From positions 22,080,672 through 22,144,671 of the forward strand of contig CM022667.1 of assembly GCA_012295275.1 (NCBI GenBank): 64,000 nucleotides of DNA, given 5' to 3'. The translations under genes and the position numbers were made by a program. Source of the stretch: Chrysomallon squamiferum. Lineage: Eukaryota > Mollusca > Gastropoda > Neomphalida > Peltospiridae. Under the pieces are notes generated by a model. It worked only from the letters and a program-made list of their open reading frames with translations. It was not told where the DNA came from and did not search any database. Positions 29,201 to 44,800 of the stretch are shown in pieces (position 1 is the stretch's first letter; every line of letters starts with the position of its first letter).

Positions 29201-32200
29201 TGTTTTAATTAAATGATTCAAGAAACTTTGTATTGAGCAAATAACAAGCCCTTTTGTAGCCCTGTAAATTTCATAGTCTCTTGTACTTCTCTGGATTTAT
29301 AATAACCAGCCACAAATAAAAGTTCTGACATGAAAATTGCCAATTCATTCTTGGCCACAAACATCAATCACAGCAAAGGAACTCTTCTGTGAACAAATTA
29401 AATATATAAATAATAATTATAAATGCAATTTTCTGAAACAATTTTTATATACAATTTAAATAACTCTCAAATGTAAATGTAATAAATGAAATGAGTTTTA
29501 TTTTTGATGAACAGATATTCTTTATGATCGAAACATTCATTAACAAAATAAATGTCAGAAAAGAAAACACTGAGTTCATTCTTCGAGTGAGTGTCAGAAA
29601 TTTATTAAATTAAATATGGTAATGTAATGCTGCAGATTCCAAAAATTTTTTCATTGGCATTAAAAAGTGGCATTTTAGTTAATATTTGGAATGATAACAT
29701 ACAGATTATTATGAGGTTCATCTGATGATTGCTTATTCTTAAAATAAAAACTTAGCTTTTTCAGTCAGTAAAAATACACCTTCTTGCCAATCAATATGAC
29801 TTAAATATGATGCACTGTAAAACTAATACCCTTTATCAACAGTGTATTGCTTTCTGGATGTTGCCCTTGCTAAAGGTTATATTTTTAAGTAAAGATCATC
29901 AAATTACGGCCATTTAAACAAATTGCATTTAATTCATGAACCAGATGATAAATGTTTGGAAAGAATGGAGTAATTCAAGAGAATTTAAACTGTAATAATT
30001 TTACTATAATCATTATCTGTACATAAAAAGCAAATAATATTTCCATTTTTGAAACACATATTCTTCCTGGAATAGCATGTCCATTATATTAGTGCCAATC
30101 AGTTTCTTGTACATTCAAGATAGTTCTTGTAGATTCATAGGAGAGAGATTTTCTTTTATTCATAAAGCCAGCTGAAAATTAAATTACTAGTTGTCTGACA
30201 TCTTTACTTTCAAATTTCAATAGGTTATTTAAAGAACTGTCTACATGTTGTTTATTAGTGAAACATGTTCTTAACACAGAATAAATTATTAAATTGGTTG
30301 AAAATAAATATATTGTAAAATACAAAATATGTTTTTTTCCTCTTTTTGTTTTTAATTATTTAATTTTTTAAATTATTTATTTAGTTAGTTATTTTGTAAG
30401 TTTTTTGTTTTTAAACAATATAAAAAAAAAGCAGTGAAATTTATTTTGGTGTGGAGATGATAAATTTGCTAAGTATAATATGCTTTATATATGAGTAAAA
30501 TCTTTATAATTAGTTACTGAAATATTAGCTTTTCTGTTCAGATACAAGTATCCTCAACAATCTGTATCTAACATGAATTGCACTGCAGTCAGTGTAAAGA
30601 AATAAGTACAGTTAATAACAGACATCACTTTTTTAAATGTTTTTTCTTGCTTTCTGTTTTAAGTTTTTCTTTCTTTTTCATTTGTACTGTGAACAAATTA
30701 AAATTATCTTTGCCATCTCAATCCCAACATTTAAAAACCATAAATCTCCCCAACATTTAAAAACAGTAAATCTACATTTATACAAGCTACTAATATACAA
30801 ATTAATATATTTCTTATACATTTTAGAAGTGTATTTTGTTTTTCACTCAGTGTTTATTATTTCAGCATACCTCAGGTTTTTATTTGACTACAGCTTCAGA
30901 CAGCATGCTCAAAGATTATCCTTCAATCTCTCTACATACAAAGACAAGAAGGATAAAAACAGAAAGAGGGAAGCATGCCATAAGTGAAAAGCAAATAAAT
31001 GCTCTGGATGCAGCAAACACCTGAAGACAGACTGCTGTTGCAGAACTGGAACAGAGGTGATATTATGAACTTAATGTTGGTCTTTAGTCTCTTGACACTC
31101 GTGAAAACAAACATGTCAGCCACACACTTCTGGTGTCACAGTTATACACTTCTGTGTTTGCCATAGGCAGCTGCAGTTTAAAAATGTAAACACATTAAAC
31201 AATTGAAAACAAACTTCTTAAGATGAAAAGTGTCAGGGCTTAGCTCAAAGCAGTGGGATGGCAACAGACATTTTTTTCCTCAGTCAGCATTTGTAATACA
31301 TCCATATTCCTTTCTAAATAAAGATGTGGTATGGGTATAGTCTTTACCATGTTTTTATTTTCTATTTTCTAGCATTTGTAAAACTATTTTCTAAATAACA
31401 GGATAGACTACAGTTCTAAACAAAATTTGCTTAGTGGATCATAAAACCAAAATAAATAGCAAATATAAAAGAATATTACAAGAATAAAACAAAATCGTAA
31501 TGATGGTATTTTTTAGGGCTGTTCTGTTGAAAAATATCCTATCCCCTAAATAACATTTAAACTTTAAATTAATTCATACTGAATAACATTGTCATTACAT
31601 TCTACTCTGGTTCATTTACCTTGATTGTCATCAAAACAGAGACACTGTATATTTTCTTTTTAATGTGTTTCTTTTTCTTTTTTCAATTTTTTTATATATA
31701 TATTTTGCTTTTATATTAGTGGATTAAGTAATAAAAATTAAAAAAGTAATAAGTATTATTCAGAATAAAATTAAGAAATAATAAAAATCAATTAGGACCT
31801 TTCACTTCTAAGCAAGTTATTTTAAGAGCTAACAAACACAAAACAAAAAAGAAGGCTGAAAAAAGTACTTTCTTAAAGTATCTGTAAAATGTTCATGTAC
31901 AGTGGCAGGATGGAGATCACATTTTAAACATCCGTGTCCTTAATCTGCTGCTGAGATAAAACCATTAACAGTAAAACTGACAGATTGCAATTAGATCAGG
32001 ATGCAGGAACATAAATGAACACTACTGATGGCATCTTTTGCTATTAAACTGGCAGGAAAAACTATATCTCTTCCTCATACTGTACCTACAATAAAATCTG
32101 ATGGAGAGATGCAGATACAAAAGGTGTGGGTCCATAATAACAACAGTGTTGTGGCACTGGTTGAAGTAATAACATATAATAAATTCTAGTGTCAAAATAT

Positions 32201-33014
32201 GATCCAGCTTAAAATAATAATTTAAATAAAAAAAATAAGACCTTTCTGTTGGAGTGATAAATAAATTATCTGTAATCAGACCAATGTGAAAGTGATATAT
32301 TAACAGATTTCAAGTTATGGTCCTGTACTCAACATACAAGTTTCTTTTCAAGAATCTATGTCACATTATGTAAATTTAAAAATTGGTGTTACTGTATCGA
32401 ATGAAATCTAAATATTACCAGCACTGGTCTTCTAATATTATTGAATGGTCACAGTGGAGATCATTCTTCAAAAGTATGGATTATACTGCAACAAGCTAAG
32501 AGTATCTCATTACTGTGTTTCTTTAAAAGGAAAAACATAAATCAACATGAGTAATTCATCCAAAATCTTTGACTATTTGTCACTTCTAGCTAATGTGGCA
32601 GTAACAGAACATTATGTATGACATTTACTCCAGCTTACACTGTAAATATCTGTTATAAGAATGCCCCTTAGAACCGTTATAGGACCTTACAAACTGATAG
32701 CTTCTAAAATGTCACTGTTAACAAAATATCCTGAATGCAGGTAGTTTTTCAATTATTTAGAGTCCATATGTAGTATAGGATTATAGTACATTTGGAATAT
32801 GATTAATGTGTGTATTCTATTTAAAAATGTTTCAAGGCAATTAAAACTTTGTAATCCTTTTACTCTTTATAGAAAATATAGCTCTAATGTGATGTCACTG
32901 CAGCAAAGGTCAGTAACAATCCCAATGCATTTACTATTTAAAAAAAAATTTATTATAATGTCAGGGGAAAGAGTATTATTTTAATTTTAAACAACATAGA
33001 AAGCCTGAAGTGCA

Positions 33015-33060
<46 letters not shown>

Positions 33061-36000
33061 AACCAATTTTCTTTAGCAAAGTCTTTCATGTGTTTTCCAT
33101 TTTTGTCAAACTGGACTTGAATAATGATTTTTTTAATCAAATGAAGTATGTGAGAGCAGTGGTTTTCATGGAAAGAGCCAAGCTTCATTATCTTCCTATA
33201 ATAAAGGCAATTCTAAGGTAACATGCACTGAAGTACATACATTTTCTTTTTTAATGTTTTATCCTAACTAGAGATAATTTAATTTTGTATTGATTAATAT
33301 AGACTCAATGACATTAAGGTTATATTATTATAGGAAGCACTAAATCAGACATTTGTGCTGAAAAACCAAATTAAAAAAATAAAAACTACAACACAGTGGA
33401 AACAAATGTATGTAAAATAACTATTTTAAAAAACAGATAAATTCACAATGTCTTGGTAAGCCACTAGAGCAGTGTGATATTAAGGTGGGCAAAACAGGCA
33501 AGACACCTAAGAAGCTGACATCCTGACAGTAATTGTAATAAATGCAAAAAAGTTAAGGTTTAAAAAGAATCATCAAAAGAAGTTTAATTTAATTCAAGTT
33601 TAATTGCTAACAAAGCAAAAGACATTGTAATATAAGATGATCAAAAACTTGAAAGCATTTAATTTTCTTTATGAATAAAATTTTAAATTCAACCAGAGTT
33701 ATACATCTTTCTATTTTTTTTTTTTTTGCTTGACTAGCAAAAGCATTTAATTTTCTTTAAAATTTCTTCAGTTCTAAAATGTCATCATCAAAGTTGCCAA
33801 CAATGTATATTTGAAAGCAAAGCTTGGAAAACTGATTAACATTCTGAAATAAACAAATTTGGTTATTCAAATATTTAATCATTGAATTTTCTTGTATATT
33901 ATTAACTTTTAATCAAACCTTATTACAAACACAAAATATCTACATACACACAAAAGCTTACACAAACAAATAATAAAACAAACAACAGTAAAAGGATATG
34001 CATTACAATATTAACAAAAGAATGTTTTTAATAAGAGAAAAGTAAAATAATGAAAAAAATAACAACTGTATCACTAACTCAGTAAGTGAAGAAAGATTAA
34101 CAAGTACTCACATGAAATATTATTTGATTTCATGGTTTAAAAAGTTTGTAATTTCAGTGCAGACTATTCTAGAAACATTTAAGCCTAATTTATTACAAAA
34201 ATGTTACATGGCTCACTACATTTATATCTGTTCATGGTAATGAAAGTAAAAAAAATATCTATTAATTTAAGAATTAATTTTTTTATAATACATATAAATA
34301 ATAAAATCAAGCAATTCATTTTTTTTCATGGAAGCAGACATTTGTGTGTGTGAACTTTTTGTGGAATGCTTTTAAACAATTTTTAATAATAGAAGATGTT
34401 GTAATTTAATTCAGCTTCAAATTTTAACAAGCAAATTATATTTGTCAGCAAGAAGAAGTCTTGTGAAATTGATTGTCATGCTAGGAGCAATAAAAAAAAA
34501 AAAAAAAAAGAAATTATTATATAGATTAATTTTAAAGTAATCTGTCATATAATGGGTTATTACTTACAGGTGTTTAATCTAAGAAAATAATTAATATCAA
34601 ATATCACTATACATACACATGGAAATATATCATAATTTTCCTATCACAAGTCAGTTGCCTCAATCTAATTTTAGCTCCCTTCTATGTTTTAAACCAGAAT
34701 CACATATAACTTGTACCATATTAAACAAACATGTATGCACACACACACATGCACATACACACACATATAAGTAATTCACACTGCCTTATTTTATTATCAT
34801 TGACAAATGTATTAAGAACATTATATAACTATTAAGAACACATTATTTGAAAAGGCATATTTTAAACAAAACACATATATTTATTTACATATCTCTTGAT
34901 ATATGTTTTCAATAAGCTATATTTAAAGTAATACATTTTTTTTAATTATGTAACTTCAAAGTTATCAAAAAATAAGAAGATGAAGAAAATAAAAAGAAAA
35001 AAATATAAATAAATCATAAATGTCTGCACCAAATGACTAACTTCATACTATACAAACCTGCAGTTCTGTCATTATTTAACAGTAATGCTCAAAGGCACTA
35101 CAATATTAGCGTAACAGTTTCTGTTTTTCATTACATTATTATTATAATAGTTATCTACAAAATATATATATACCTGGTAGCTATTTAGAAACAATGCTTC
35201 TTTCTTGGCAAGCAGATTAATTTAAAATTCAATTAACCTGGCCTACTGACAATATAATCCAATTCATCTTCATTTTCTCTAGCATAAATAACATAAATAA
35301 ATGACATCAGAAACCACATATATAATAATACAACTTTTTATTTATATATTATCCTAAGAAGCCCTTATTAAAGACAGAACATAAGCATGCACACACACAA
35401 ATGCAGATAACAGTTTCATTAACTCAGGAAATTTATTTCCTTTTTAAGACCTTTTTTTTTTTTTACCACACTCACCTGTTAAATGTGTTAAAAAAAAGAG
35501 TGATAATTTTTTCTTTTTTAAAACTACATAAATTTTCATTTATATTGTGATATTTAAACTAAAAAGAGGACACAATATCCTCATTATGTTAAATGGATTT
35601 AAAATATATGTTAAAAATTAAAGTACAAAAAAACAAAATTAAATCAAGTATGATTGCTACAAACATGTTAGTATATAGTCATGGCCATATTTAGACACTT
35701 TTTGAAATGAGGCAAAAACACTTGAGGCAAAATAATTTGGGCAAGGGGTCAGGGGACTCCAGAAGCTCCAACTTGAAAGATGCAAATTGTCAATTCTAGC
35801 CATTTATATTTTATATTTTTTAAATAAAATATTTGCACAAAAAAAAAAAAAAAAAAAAAAAAACAAAAAAGATAAATAAATAAATAAAAAATTTTAAATC
35901 AGAAATTTGGGGGTGAGGCATGGTAATTCACTGATTATCTGCATGACCTAGCACATAAACTCAAAGTTACCTGAGCATTTGAGTCATATTTAAATTTTTA

Positions 36001-38778
36001 TTTTTTTATTTATTTCATTTTTAAAAAAAATAAAAAATAAACCCACAATCTTTTACATTAGAATATTAGGAGAATTTTTTTTATTTCTGTCGTTTTAACT
36101 AAATCACATTACATACTATTATGTGTTGTTTAGAAATTAGCAACAAACTAGTAATGAAAGTAAATATATTAACAAATGCTTACCTAAAATGCACTGTTAA
36201 AAACTCTCCAGTAGAATATAATGTTGGAGGTAAGATGTTTCCACAGAGACCAGCATTGCCCCCTGCTTCTTCCTGGGTAGACGGAAAAAAGCAAAGATTT
36301 GAAATGCATATTTCATTCTGCTGTTTTTAACATAAATAAATAATTTCAATATTTTATACTTTGCTTGATTTAAAGAAATAATGTTTTAATGTTTGAAAAT
36401 TCACCAATATTTCTCTTTTGTTTTGGCTGTTTTATCATTTTAAAATGTATTTCAAAAACATACTTTCTACACAAAAAATATAAAAATATAAAAATAAAAA
36501 TAGAAATAAAAATATTCAAAAGGTTAATAAATAACTGGTTTCAGGAAAACAGCTTATAATCTACCTTTTTATTTATTATTTTTATTGTCATCGCTTGTTT
36601 GTTTTTAAAAAAAAACAATTTCATGAAAAATATTTTTTTCTCACCTTAAAAATACATTTTTGTGTTGTGATATTTGAGGAAAAGATAAACTTACCCAGAC
36701 ATACACACACATAATTTACAATACAAATATTACAAATAAAACAAAAAATAGTAATAATTTTTTTTAATTTTATCTTTGTATGTTTATTAAGTGTGTTGTT
36801 AATGATAGCTTTGTAATGTACAAAAGTACAATCAGTTGCCATAGGTGCACTTTAAATCACATTCTATAACTAGTGGGTTCTAGGTTCCTACTATAACACC
36901 TAAAAATAATTCAATAATTTATAACTTCTATTATTATAAAAATAAAAATATCGTTTAAGTTTTAACATTTTTAACATAAAGCAGCACAATTTTACATGAA
37001 GCATGTAAGGTGCATATTAAGATTTTTATTTTTTTTTATTTCATTATTATTATTATTATTGCTTTTTTGTTGTTGTTGTTGTTGTTGTTTTTTTTTTATT
37101 ATCTTAAATGTCCATCTTTCCATTTACACACTTTTATTAACCTTGTGACTTGAAATGTAAGAAGTCATGTCAGGACCAAGCAGGTAAGCTCTCCATGTTA
37201 GGAAGAAAGAAAAGATTTTATTGTTCAGTTGTATTTCATCAACTACAAGAAGAAACATACCTCAGAGATTTTGTTCTTATCAATGTATCGATTTATATCT
37301 TTTAAAAAAAAAATTATAACACACTCATACAAGTGAGTATCTTCTTGTACTACATAATATATGAAAGAAAAAGGAATAAAAAATAAACAGATCTTTATAT
37401 ATGTACGCAATTAAATATAGTGTTTCAAACAGTTATTTTTAAACATTTCAATGCTGCATTTTACAAATTTACAAGCTAGGCCTGTTCAATGATTTTCTTT
37501 CTATTTAATTCTCAGAAACAACATTAAACAAACTAAACACCACTGCTTCTCAACCTCTGCTGGCAAAGAAAATTTTATTGGGACATAAAAGCAAGTGCAA
37601 AAACATCCTATCTCCATGCAGCTAAGCGGTCTCAGTGCTCCATGACAAATTTATTGTCAGGTAATGTTTGAATGTGCTATGAGGTCTGACCAATCAATAA
37701 ACTTTATTACCATTGAACTAATGTTCTTTTAATGAAGCAAAGTTGTCAATGTTTGCAACATTAAGACACCCTGCCATAAGCCTACCATAGAGAGACACAA
37801 GAGTTATGACCTTTCCCCAAAAAACCCATCATAGCTGAAAGGTAACAAACAACAAAAAAAAGATAAAAAGGATTATATATATATATAGGGATTTTTCTCT
37901 ATCAGATAAATGGATGCCAGGCCTGCTGAACAAGACCTAACAGCTAGTAAATTTTTACCTCATAAAAGATAATAATTTTTTCAACTGGAAAGTTTTATAA
38001 CTATAATCTATCCAAGGAATGATCAGAAGCTGTGGCAGGAGAGATTATTATTAACTATGTGGAAAATCTACATTATTTCTTTTCTGCCTCTGTGCCCTTA
38101 GGCCAAGTCATTCAGATCAGATAAAAGTGTTTAGCATTACTCTGTTATACTCAGAAAAAAAAACATTACTTTCTGCTGTTTTTGTAACCAAATCTATGTA
38201 ACATTGCTTTTTAATGGACAAAGAACTTCATTTCAGTTAGTTATTCAAATGAATAAAACTTTTTTTTTTATCAAAACTCCTTTTAAAAATCTACAGCCTT
38301 ATTTATAATTTCAAGTTTCAAATCTCACAAGTCAGATCATTTCTAAAATAAATCCCTGGAAAGTAACTTGAAAAAAGAAGAGAAATAATTTATTTAAGTT
38401 TCTAATCATCTGTTGCCAACACAACATTTCAAAAATTTCTCTAGACATATTTAAAGTTTTATTAATTATCTGAAATACAATACAAATTCTAATTAATTTA
38501 TTGAAGACAATATATTCTAGCATGTTCTATGATGTCTCAAAAATAAATAAATTTAAAAACATCCTTTTTTCTTCAAAGAATTTTTTTACAAGCAGCAGCT
38601 AGTTTTGATTTTAATTACCAGAAAAGATTATTTTAAAAAATATAAAAATAATACAATAATAAAAGGCAAACCAAAAAAATTTAATAATACTGATAGTTAT
38701 TTAGATGCACTATGTGTCTAAGTGAGGATTATACATTCAGCATCTGATTTCTAAACATTTGAATTATATTAAACAGAA

Positions 38779-38816
<38 letters not shown>

Positions 38817-41800
38817 AACTCATGCAAAAATAAAAAAAAAAAAAACAACAACAAGAAGACAAATTCACCATTGCGCGTGTGAGATGACTTTCACTGTCAA
38901 AGAAATAAAGTGCATCATTACAAATCCCTTTGGGTGTCCTGTCTGGTATATCCAATTCCAACATTCGCAACATAAGCTTCCAGTTTTTATTCTGTGCTCT
39001 GAATGTCATAGTGCACTCAACAGGTGAACTGTAGGTAACATTCTGCTTCAGGTTATGTGAAAATACTGTTGCTCCTCCTAAGTACTTTCTGTCTGCACAA
39101 TCTGGATTTTGCATAAAATCTGAAAATATAATGTGAAAAATATTGTAAACAAAATATATATAAATAAACATGAAGACTTTAAAATGTTTTAATGTAATTG
39201 AATTATATTTGTTATGTAGGCCTAAAAAGATTTTCAAAGATATGGCGTCTTAAGATAAAATAAAATCTAATAGAAAAAATCAAACACACACATACACACT
39301 CAAAGATTAATACAAAAAATACAAGAATTTATAATTTGACACAAGAATAATTTTTTATTTTTACAGATGACTAATATTACTTTATCACATAATAGTTTTC
39401 TAATTTTTTTATTATTATTTTTGGATATCTTCTGTTTATGCAAAATGCATGAAACAGGAAAAAATATATTCACATGTACTTCAATATTTATCTGATGCAA
39501 TCAAGTTTATATGTTTCTCCAGTAATTAATAATTGATAGTAATAATATAGCTGTAGATTGTCTTTTTAAGTATACATTATCATTTAAACTCTCTTTTAAA
39601 ACTTCCTTTTAAACATCAGAGATACAACTAGGATAATCACATAATCGACAATACATAATAAAAAAACAAATGTTCAAATGAATTTATGTTGTAGAGTTAT
39701 AAGGTACTCTAAATAAATTAAATAGTTATTAGTATTTGTATGATTATGATATATTAAATTATGGAGAAAAAAATACTTTAATATAAAATAAACATCAAAA
39801 CCAATATATTCATAATAAAAAACCCATTTATTATTTAATAAATATTAGAGCTGAGAGCAATTATAAAAACAAACAGATGACACATTAACATTAAGAAGTG
39901 ATATATGAAAACAAGAACTCTTTGAGAAAAATTGGACTGGCTTTTTTTTATTACAATTATTTATTTTTCTTTACTTCTTTTTTTCAAAATAGAGATAAAA
40001 ATTCTTTAATTAAAACTGATAATATGAAAATGACTTGTTATAAAACTGATGTTTGCCTTCTGAAATATAACTGCTTCACAGTTTTAAAATATAAGAAAAA
40101 ATGAAATTGAACTTTCAAAGCCTCTATTTGTTTTAAAATTGAGATCAAACACTTTTGATTAATTGCAAATGAAACTTGACATGCATACTTCTTAATAACA
40201 GTTTAAAGATTTTTATTTTTTGTTTTTAACCTTAGATTACAATCGTAAATATTCTAAAATTTTCTATTATGTCTTTTCTTAATTATTTTATTTTAAATGT
40301 TCATTCATATAATTAAAATAGATACATTCTGTAGCCAGAGATTTTCTCTATTCTTACTTCTTTTTTTTTTTCTTTTTTTTCATTTTTGACAGTGCTGGAG
40401 TCTATACATTTGTGTCATTCACTGTTAATTATTTAAGCACAATTCTATTATGTCACATTCAAATATCAATGATAAAATAACATTCTAAAATATTTTGGAG
40501 CGTACTGCTTCAGGAAAAATAAACTAGAATATAGCCATTGCAAATTACAGAACTTTTATAATCAAATCAGATGTAATTAATATATGTAATTACAGACAGT
40601 TTACACATTAATATGCCACTGTGAGACTGAGTTATCATTAAACTGTATTTACAAATATAATAAACTTACTTCCAAAAAGGTATACCACTATTTCAAACAA
40701 AAATCAGAATTTGCAAGATTATTTCCAGAAAATTCTTTAAAATCATGCATATTAGTACATACATTTGCAAAAATAAACTAGTAGAGAGGCAGGCACCAGC
40801 ATATTTTATTTCTTCTTTTTTTAAAATAAATAACCAAAAATAATAAAAGAAACGTTTTACAATTATTTACCACACACAAAACAAAACAAAAATAACAATA
40901 ATAATAATAATAAAATCTGAAAACTTTTCTTGAACATAAATCTAAAGGATGGTTTTTTATTTTTATTTTTTAAGTAAGTTAGCAGGTTCATATACTAGTT
41001 TACAAATAGTATTTTAAAATTAATTAAAATTTAATAAACTTCAGTTAAAAAAAGTTATTATTGTGTATTAATACCGTAGAAAAGTGAACAAGACTTAATT
41101 TTGTAAAATTATTTTGTAAAAATAAATAATTTATTTCACCCATTTCAACATGATTTGCAAAGAACAACAAACTTTATTAAAATCAACCAACCAATATTCA
41201 TTTATGAACAGTATGTGTGATTTTAATTATTAGTTAAGTACATTATGGTATTATAACACAGAGTAATTATTTTATTTATATTCTCTGTTATTAGTTTTCT
41301 AATTTTGCTTTTGAGGTAATTCTGGGGAATGTAGCTAGGGAGCAAGGTACATGTTGACCTAGAAAATAACAACGCTGGTCTGGAATTATTATTCAGTAGA
41401 AACAGATTTTTCATTTATCTGGTCAGCCCTTTTATTAAACTATTTTAAATTTTTACTAGATATCTACTAGATATTTCTGCTTTTATTGTGTTGGTAGATC
41501 AGATTATATACTGTCTATTTATGTTAATAGTCCTGATGTTAACATAAACCAGTGTTTATTAAGCTGGTTTGTTGTTTAAAAGTGTAATGAATGTTTCATT
41601 ATGTTTATTGTTAATACTAAATCTTGCTCTGTCACAGTATTATAACCAAAACCAAAACCAAAACATTATTTTATGAAGTATTTTATCAAGATGTTTGTGG
41701 TTCTATGTATTTGTCATCACTGAGTCTTTTTTAATTTTCAACTTTATTCTTCTTTTTTTCTGACAATGCTACAAACGAATCTATTCTTTCTCTTGTTTGT

Positions 41801-44800
41801 GTCTGAGAGAAACTGCTAAAAGCTACACTGTTCATATTATATTCTGTGCAGCTATTTGGATGCCCTTCCAAATGACTTTGAGATCAACTAAACTAACAAA
41901 GTCTGTGAGATAAATGTACAGCATGGTTTCATCTTTCATCACTTCTTATCTGTGGCCTCCATAATCATGACTTAAAACTCACAAATTAGTTTGAAATATA
42001 AGGAGAAAAAAAGTCAACAAATCTCAAGACTGTTAGAAAATTGTTTGGTTTTTAATTGTGATGTTGATACATCTGGTATTATTTTTATTGTTCTCTAGAT
42101 CAGCCATTGCCAATATGGTTTTTAATTAAAAGTACATTTGTGTTTGTTTTATAGATCTAAAGCAATTAATGGAGAGTTGCCATTTTGTTTATGATCAAAA
42201 AATAGAAATATGATCAGATATAAAAATTTTAATAAGTCAGTAAGTAAATTATTGTTGAAGTTTCTCTAAACATCATTTTATGGGAGATTTATTTTTAACA
42301 TTTCTCTATCAGTAACTAAATTCCCAAGTAGTCTATTAACAGTAAATGCAGATTCAGCAGCAGTGTAAGTTACAATTTTATTCAGATTTTAATCTGGAAG
42401 CCCAGATCTATCCATAATATATACTTACACAGCCTGTGTGCAATGTGGGAACATTAATGTATACCTCCAAGCTTTAATGTGCACTTCTTTTTCACAAACT
42501 GCGGCAGGAGTAATTTGCAGACAGGATTGATATTATACTTTTAATTACTGTTTCTGTTAGTTTTCATCTTTATTTATTTATTCTTTTTACCTTTTGTGCA
42601 TATTTAATTTCAGAATTTGTGTATAAAAAAATAAAAAATAAAAAATAAAAATAGGTTATTATATATAAAAGCAAATAACATCCATAAAACAAAAAGATGC
42701 AACATGGATAAAAATATGAGTGAAAGCTGAAAAAGAAACCAAAAATAGGGGACATTCAATTAATTATTTTAATAATAAATTAAAGGTAATAAATACTTTA
42801 TTTTCTCAAACCACTAGTAAAAGTCAGATTAGTTAATATAATTAATACAATTTCTTTATGTAATTAAACCCAATGAAAAGTAGTATAGAAACAAATTTAA
42901 AAATAAGTTTGATCTGAATATGCATTTTTATAAAACTTAGAAATGTATGTGAGAGAGCACAGCAATTAAAGGATCCATGACAGACAGTTACTTTATATAT
43001 ATACATATATATATTTGCTTTTATATAATATATTTAACATAAGGGTTAACCTTCAGTCCATTTTTAGCTATAACTTTCTTATTATGTATAGATACAGTTA
43101 TATTTATCAGCTTCTAATATTTTAATGGAAGCAAAATGTACTGTTATCATCATCACATGCAACAGAATTATCATCATTATCATTAACAATGTCATTATTT
43201 GTTACCAACTAGTCTGATGAGGAAAAAAACATGCATGATTATACAGCATTAGAGGCAATGGATAATGGACCAGGTGTGTTTTCACTTAATGTTGATGGTA
43301 AATGGATTCACAGATACCAAAACAAATAGCTTTGCCAAAGAACACCTTGATCACAGTTCATGCTGAAGCTTATTTAGTTTATTTTTTCTTATTCCTTCCC
43401 CTCCCCACCCTCAATAATATTAAAACACCTTTAGAACATCACTATTTTAAGAGTGACTGTTCAGAGAATTGTTCCTGAAGGAGAAAAAAAATCTTTGGGA
43501 ACTTGTTGAATGGATTTTTTTCAACATGCCAGCCTGCTCCAGCACACTTCACAAACTGTTAACATAGGATGTATGTTAGAAAAGCATTAAACCTTTCATG
43601 GGTAACAGACCAGAAAAATGCTTTGAAGCCATGCTGAGAGGGTCTTTTGTTGCCTCTGACAACCCACCCATTCCAGTACATTTCAATTACACCCCATTTG
43701 GCCAGCTAAAGACCTTCTGAACAAACACAGCTGAAATTGGCTCTGAAAGTTAAACCAACTGTTTGACTCAAAAAAATGCACCATAGCTTGGAGTTATTAT
43801 CATTCATGGTCATTTTATTAGTCATTTGATTCTGTTACCAAGAACAAGGTGATAGAGGCCATTTGTTCATATAAATGCAGAACACAATGTTATTTTAACC
43901 TTGGACAGATAGTCTCTGATAAGGCTTGACAATTTCAAAAGACCTTAATGTGAATTTTACTGTCAGATATAATTTGTAAATCTGACAGAGTGTGAAGACT
44001 TCATGAAAGATTTTTTTTGTGGGTCATACAAATTATTACCTTTGATCAGAGAGATTACATAGAATTTAAAGAAATGCTGTGGTTTGAGACAAATTCAACT
44101 AAAGTTACTAAACCATACATTTTGATGTAAATTAAAAGCAAACAAAAAGAATAGTTAGAGAACTGCATTACTGTTCTAGTAACTGGGAATTTAAATATCT
44201 GTAATGTGTTTTTCATTATCTAGATGTAAAGCTGAAAGCATATGTGATTGTAGTGAATAATATTTCTATACTTTTCATGTCGGCTACAAGTCTAAGGTAA
44301 TTTGCTGTAGAAATATATTTCAAAATGAATCCATCATAACACAAATAAAAAAATAATAAAAATATATAGAATGCTGATCATTAAGGAGGACTGATCGATC
44401 ATCCTTTGACTTTAAGATGCTTATTCTTTTTTTTCACAGAATGGACAAATTACAAATAATATATTACAGTTACATATATATTGGCAACAGCCACAGATAT
44501 CTCACTTGAAATGTTAATTACTTCATCAACTATATATTCTGAATAAATATTACTTTTTTATTCATATACTTCCAGAATAGCAGGAAATTAAATACTGATC
44601 AGTTTACAGAAAAGAATTTTCTAGTTTTGAGATAGTTGAATACTAATATTTTTCTTCATCAATGATTCATAAAACAATTACAGATAAAATCTGGATCTTT
44701 AACTGCAATATCTTATTGAAGTTTCTCAATTCCTGTACCAAAAGTGAAATTAACCAACATACATTTATTCTGCAATGTCGTGGCAAGATATGGTGATGAT

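Larger units (their letters stand above)
26555..36183. other. intron of CUB-LDLa gene, no gene found
   Basis: About 9.6 kb of AT-rich sequence with (GT)n at 27439-27468, a 95-bp tandem duplication at 27596-27780, a poly-T of 37 at 33018-33054 and poly-A near 34491 and 35839. Some short frames (for example 27758-28036 and 30637-30987 plus) contain hydrophobic stretches but no domain pattern. No further phase-compatible exon with CUB/LDLa character was recognised. Confidence 0.55.

Noticed and set aside
33018-33054. Poly-T as the tail of a processed retrogene on the minus strand
   Set aside because: No coding or LINE/SINE-like sequence and no target duplication could be seen next to it.
38764-39237. 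157-codon minus-strand frame taken as one protein
   Set aside because: Only 39119-38869 is exon; both extensions beyond the splice sites are intronic, one being an AT microsatellite read as IYIYIY.
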